A stretch of 64,000 nt of DNA from Blastobasis lacticolella (taxonomy: Eukaryota; Arthropoda; Insecta; Lepidoptera; Blastobasidae): contig LR990043.1 of assembly GCA_905147135.1 (NCBI GenBank), forward strand, positions 21,019,584 to 21,083,583, read 5' to 3'. Of this stretch, positions 60,430 to 64,000 are shown one piece after another; the stretch's first letter is position 1; each line of letters opens with the position of its first letter. The notes below the pieces were generated by a model. The model was given only the letters and a program-made list of their open reading frames with translations. It was not told the DNA's origin and made no database searches. Both the position numbers and the translations under genes were made by a program.

Positions 60430-62612
60430 TACCTACGCGTTAGGGCCGGGCTCCACCAGTGCACTGCGCGGCGCACCGCACGGTGCCACGTCACGGTGAC
60501 AACAAAGAAAACGGTGGTGTTATTCTGGTTTTTCAAGTTAGGCAACGTTCGCACGAGAGATTTACGAAAGATTTTGAGTTAGGCAACGTTTGCACGAGAG
60601 CTTTTTCAGCGCATTTACGAGCGTTATTTTAAACGACTCGCATGATTATTGACCAAAATATGTTTCCGACTGTCTGTTCACACGCAGGCGTAAAAACTTA
60701 GTAAAAAGTTACTGGAGATTTTTTTATCTCCAGTCACTTTGCAACCAAGAGACTGTCCTCAAATGCAACCAAGAGAAACGTACGAAAAGGATGTCATTCA
60801 TTTTGGATTAAAACGCTAAAGAGCCGACCAGAAAAATATTTTCAGAGACAGCACACAGGTTCTATTATTTCTTACTATGGTGCCAAACCAGTACGCCCAC
60901 CACCACCACTATGTACCACCGGGCGTACAGTAGGTACTAAGTATCGCTTTTCTAAAAGCCAATAACAATCGACCGTCGGACGTGCGGATTTGACGTCAGT
61001 GTAAACAATGTAAAGAACTATTTTTCCTATTGGAAACTAATAATTATGTTCTGGCCGACATTTAGATTTTTGATCCAAAAATGTATGAAACGCGAATGTT
61101 GCATTTTTTAACTAAAAAGTATAACAAAAGAAACATGTGAAGAAATTGGACCACCTCGATTGATCTTCCTCGAATACTATGATAACTGATGTTTTCACCC
61201 GACTACGAGGGAGCCAAGAAAGGGTAATGAAGTTAACTGTCTATGTATGTAAAGTTGATAAACGTGAAAGAATCGACAGATATTTGTCAAGTGGAACAAT
61301 GTCGTCTCTACCTACTCTTGCGGGAGAAAGGGGTTTGTATGTATGTATGTGGATATGAATGTTTGTATGGATGTTAATTCTAGCTCAAAAACTACTTGGC
61401 CGATTTTCGTTAAAAGCGTATTGATTGTCCGATGGTTACAGGCTCTATGATAATACATTCAATATATTATCTTGAGGATATAAGAACATAAAAACTTCAA
61501 AATTTTTCAATTCAGAAGATTGATTCGGTCATGTTGGGAATTTGTTATTCACATTGATTGATTCTGTTGTGGGATATACCGCACTGCTTAAATTTGTCCT
61601 CAGCTGGTTGAAGACATGATTTTGGGACAATATTACGACAAAATGTTTTTAAACGTAGTTATTTCTGTCCTTTATGAATGTTTACTTAAACTGAGTGTAT
61701 ACCATGGTGGCTCATTCAAAATTATAACTACAAAGTATAACATCAGTAGTAAGTATAAAGAGAGTGTATAAACTTAAATAACTCGGAAACCATTGCTCTT
61801 AGAAAACTAGATCCTAAAAAGAAATGATAGTGCCCGTCGATATCTATAAGTATTTGCTGTTCTCGAACAAGCGTTTTAAGGCCAATAGTTTCAGAGTTAT
61901 TACAGTTTTAAAATTAACAGCTGTCAACTGAAATGTAGATCTCGACGAGCACTATCATTTCTCTTTAGGAACTAGTATTCAAGCACCAATCGTTTCAGAG
62001 TTATTACAGTTTTAAGTTTGACAGGTGCCATACAAAATGTAGATTTCTACGAGAACCAGCATTTCTATTTAGAAACTAGTGTTCTAGAACCAAACATGCC
62101 TTATTTATATTTCGGGATGAGCTGAGAAAAGAATGACGACAGGATCACGAAAGCGAAACAACTACGATAATATTAAAGAATCAGAAAAAGGGGAGGGGCT
62201 TACGCATCATCGGTCAAACTTTCTTTGACAAGGTCGGTTTCCTATTTCATTCACACGCGTTGTATCTGTACTAAAAAAAGTAGACAGATATATGCGTGTG
62301 AACTGTGTCACATAAAGAGGAAAGATTCGAACTGTTGATAAAAAGAAACAGTCAGATGTGACGTTTCATGTTGATCTACTGACATCGCACCGCACGCTGC
62401 ACGATGGGGCCAAATTGAAAAACGTAGACAAAATTCATACAGAACTGACATTTCGGGCTTGGATTGCGGGTTTTGCCCCATCATGCAGTGCGCCGCGCGG
62501 CTCGTCTGTCAATGTACTTGCATACAAATTGCTCGGCGTGTAACAAGTTTTGCCACATCGTGCAGTGCACTGCGCAGCGCACTGCATGAGTGTGTCTTCA
62601 AGATTACGTGAC
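60430..62612 (+). mobile_element. Large GC-ended element, longest copy
   Basis: The left end after TTA begins GGGCCGGGCTCCACCAGTGC then ACTGCGCGGCGCACCGCACG. The right end (62550-62590) is CGTGCAGTGCACTGCGCAGC then GCACTGCATGAG. A 25-base window of the two ends matches in inverted sense with only five transitions. The body has GTTAGGCAACGTT twice (60538, 60580), a 24-base hairpin around 60722, and about 100-bp tandem units between 61860 and 62100. No transposase. The TTA flank and GGGCC start fit a Harbinger-type element, but this is a guess. Confidence 0.65.
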
Positions 62613-63488
62613 TGAACTGCTCCAAGATTGATGCTGATTTCGGAGACTCAAGACTGGACTATTATATTATATTAGCCCGAATAATCCCAATGCTGGGAAA
62701 AGGACTCTTCCACTCGAACTAAATTTTTATTTCATGCAGTAATAAACGAGCAGACAACTAATGCAAAGCGGTAACTGGCGTCCATAACATCTACGAATTC
62801 ATGCATTCAGGTTGCAAGCAACAAAAATGCAGAACCGCAGGTGCGATGCCAGTGTGGGGACTAAGATAAAATGCTTCATGCCTGTAATTGCGCTGGCTAT
62901 CTTATTCTTCAAACCGGAATACAAAATGCAAGCATTGTTGCTTGAAAGCAGGAATATATACGGCGGTGGAACTCCCCTAGGCGGGCTCCTCAGGTTTAAC
63001 AGAATCCTAACATTTGATAGAAAAATATTTCTGATTTTTAAAAACACCTCTCGTCTCGTCTCCGCTTTTGTGTAGTTTTGCTAACTTTGCGTAACCTTGA
63101 AAACAAGGGTAACTGTTTTTTTTTTGTGTAGGTATAATAGAATAGTAGTAGGTACTGCAAATACCCCTGCAGTAACCCCCTCCAATGATGTAGAGGAGGA
63201 AAGAGATGATCGACTATATTTATTTTTGAAATAAATTCAATTATCACTCTATGCTCTCTCTTTTACTGAAAGATAACGCTATGTAGCTTTAAGTCAGTCT
63301 TTGAACATGAAAATTAGATAAATAAATAAAATAATTTATGTATTTTTGCAGAAAATTGTGTTCCTTACTGGCTGATTGAGAATTCGTGGGGGGTCGAAAC
63401 TGGTGAAAAAGGATACTTCAGAATGCAGAGAGGCATCAACTGCCTGAATTTTAAAGAAGATCCTGCTGTATCTGCTGTACTGAGATAG

Positions 63489-63835
63489 CTGAAATGAAAA
63501 TTACATAAAAACAAAATTTTTATTTTAGTCAATGTAAACTCTTCTTCTCTTTTATTCCTATTTACCTACCCACAGTAGGTCCACTATAACTTTATTAAAG
63601 TTTGTTATAACATGTATAACCATGTATGTTATAATATGGGGACCTATGTTTGCAATGCAAAATGCAAAACATTATAACCATGTATGTTATAATGTTTTGA
63701 CAGCTGTCAAACAGGTCGGACATCCTCTAATATATTATTAAATTTAATTATTATTTTGACATAATTTACACAACAAATTCACTTTATTATTAATTATTTC
63801 CTTAAATTTGACAAATTAAACTATAAAGCAGTGAA
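63489..63835. other. 3' flank and leader of the next element
   Basis: TATAACCATGTATGTTATAA occurs at 63616 and again at 63673, the second inside a 9-bp-arm hairpin (CATTATAAC/GTTATAATG). Followed by GACAGCTGTCAAAC and AT-rich sequence up to the ATG at 63836. Confidence 0.5.
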
Positions 63836-64000
63836 ATGGCGCCATCGAAGACAAAAACCGGCACGAAAGACGACAACGACAAAAGGTTAGTTGACGTTAT
63901 TTTGAAATTTGAAAATATGATTACCGACATGAACGAGAAATTAACGGATTGTTGTAATGTAATACACCAACAACAAGACGAGTTAAGTCAACAAAGACAC
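63836..64000 (+). CDS. Start of an ORF cut by the right edge, unknown (retroelement ORF1-like?)
   Basis: ATG in GTGAAATGG gives 55 open codons to the window end: a hydrophilic, Lys/Asp-rich start (MAPSKTKTGTKDDNDKR) followed by a predicted helix with heptad-like spacing (LVDVILKFENMITDMNEKL) and a Gln-rich stretch. This style, basic start then coiled coil, is common in ORF1 of insect non-LTR elements, but no motif proves it. It could also be a host gene. It lies 347 bases after the dead exon 6. Confidence 0.45.
   Translation, partial: MAPSKTKTGTKDDNDKRLVDVILKFENMITDMNEKLTDCCNVIHQQQDELSQQRH

Overview
The window is intron-rich, transposon-packed eukaryotic DNA. The exon/intron genes with GT-AG boundaries, TATA promoters, tRNA-headed SINEs, Helitron ends, and RTE-, CR1/Jockey- and gypsy-type retroelements all point to an insect. 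A moth or butterfly is the best guess; this is inference from repeat style and protease type, not a search.

The backbone is a gene array of secreted papain-family (C1A, cathepsin L-like) cysteine proteases. Working copies share one six-exon design with the same intron phases. Exon 1 encodes the signal peptide and start of the I29 propeptide. Exon 2 encodes the end of the propeptide, the mature N-terminus and the nucleophile. Exon 5 carries the catalytic His and exon 6 the catalytic Asn. Copy 1 (minus, 26-2583) runs off the left edge. Copy 2 (11517-15953), copy 3 (26055-31570), copy 4 (36064-40964) and copy 5 (51225-56828) are on the plus strand, and their joined exons stay in frame from start to stop. 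Between them lie dead copies: a lone minus-strand exon 6 (6262-6399), exon 1 relics at 17.4 and 19.1 kb, orphan promoters at 33.2 and 33.9 kb, and a broken locus at 57.9-63.5 kb. The array shows expansion by duplication and loss by transposon damage.

The most notable biological feature is that copies 3 and 5 replace the catalytic Cys with Ser. Signal peptide, propeptide, Gln, His, Asn and splice sites are kept. Copies 1, 2 and 4 keep Cys. The array therefore mixes likely active proteases with serine-for-cysteine homologues that look maintained rather than decayed.

The rest is mobile DNA. A non-LTR retrotransposon with two uninterrupted ORFs occupies 45.06-49.46 kb (minus). Broken retroelement pol genes lie at 4, 8.6-10, 22-25, 34 and 54-55 kb. 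Four inverted-repeat elements (MITE-like) lie at 19.7, 31.1, 36.5 and 37.3 kb. Two inverted copies of a GC-ended element of about 1.5 kb lie at 42.1-43.7 and 61.2-62.6 kb, the first next to Harbinger-type coding fragments. Helitron ends lie in introns of copy 4. Several short near-perfect foldbacks are present. A new ORF begins at 63836 and runs off the right edge.
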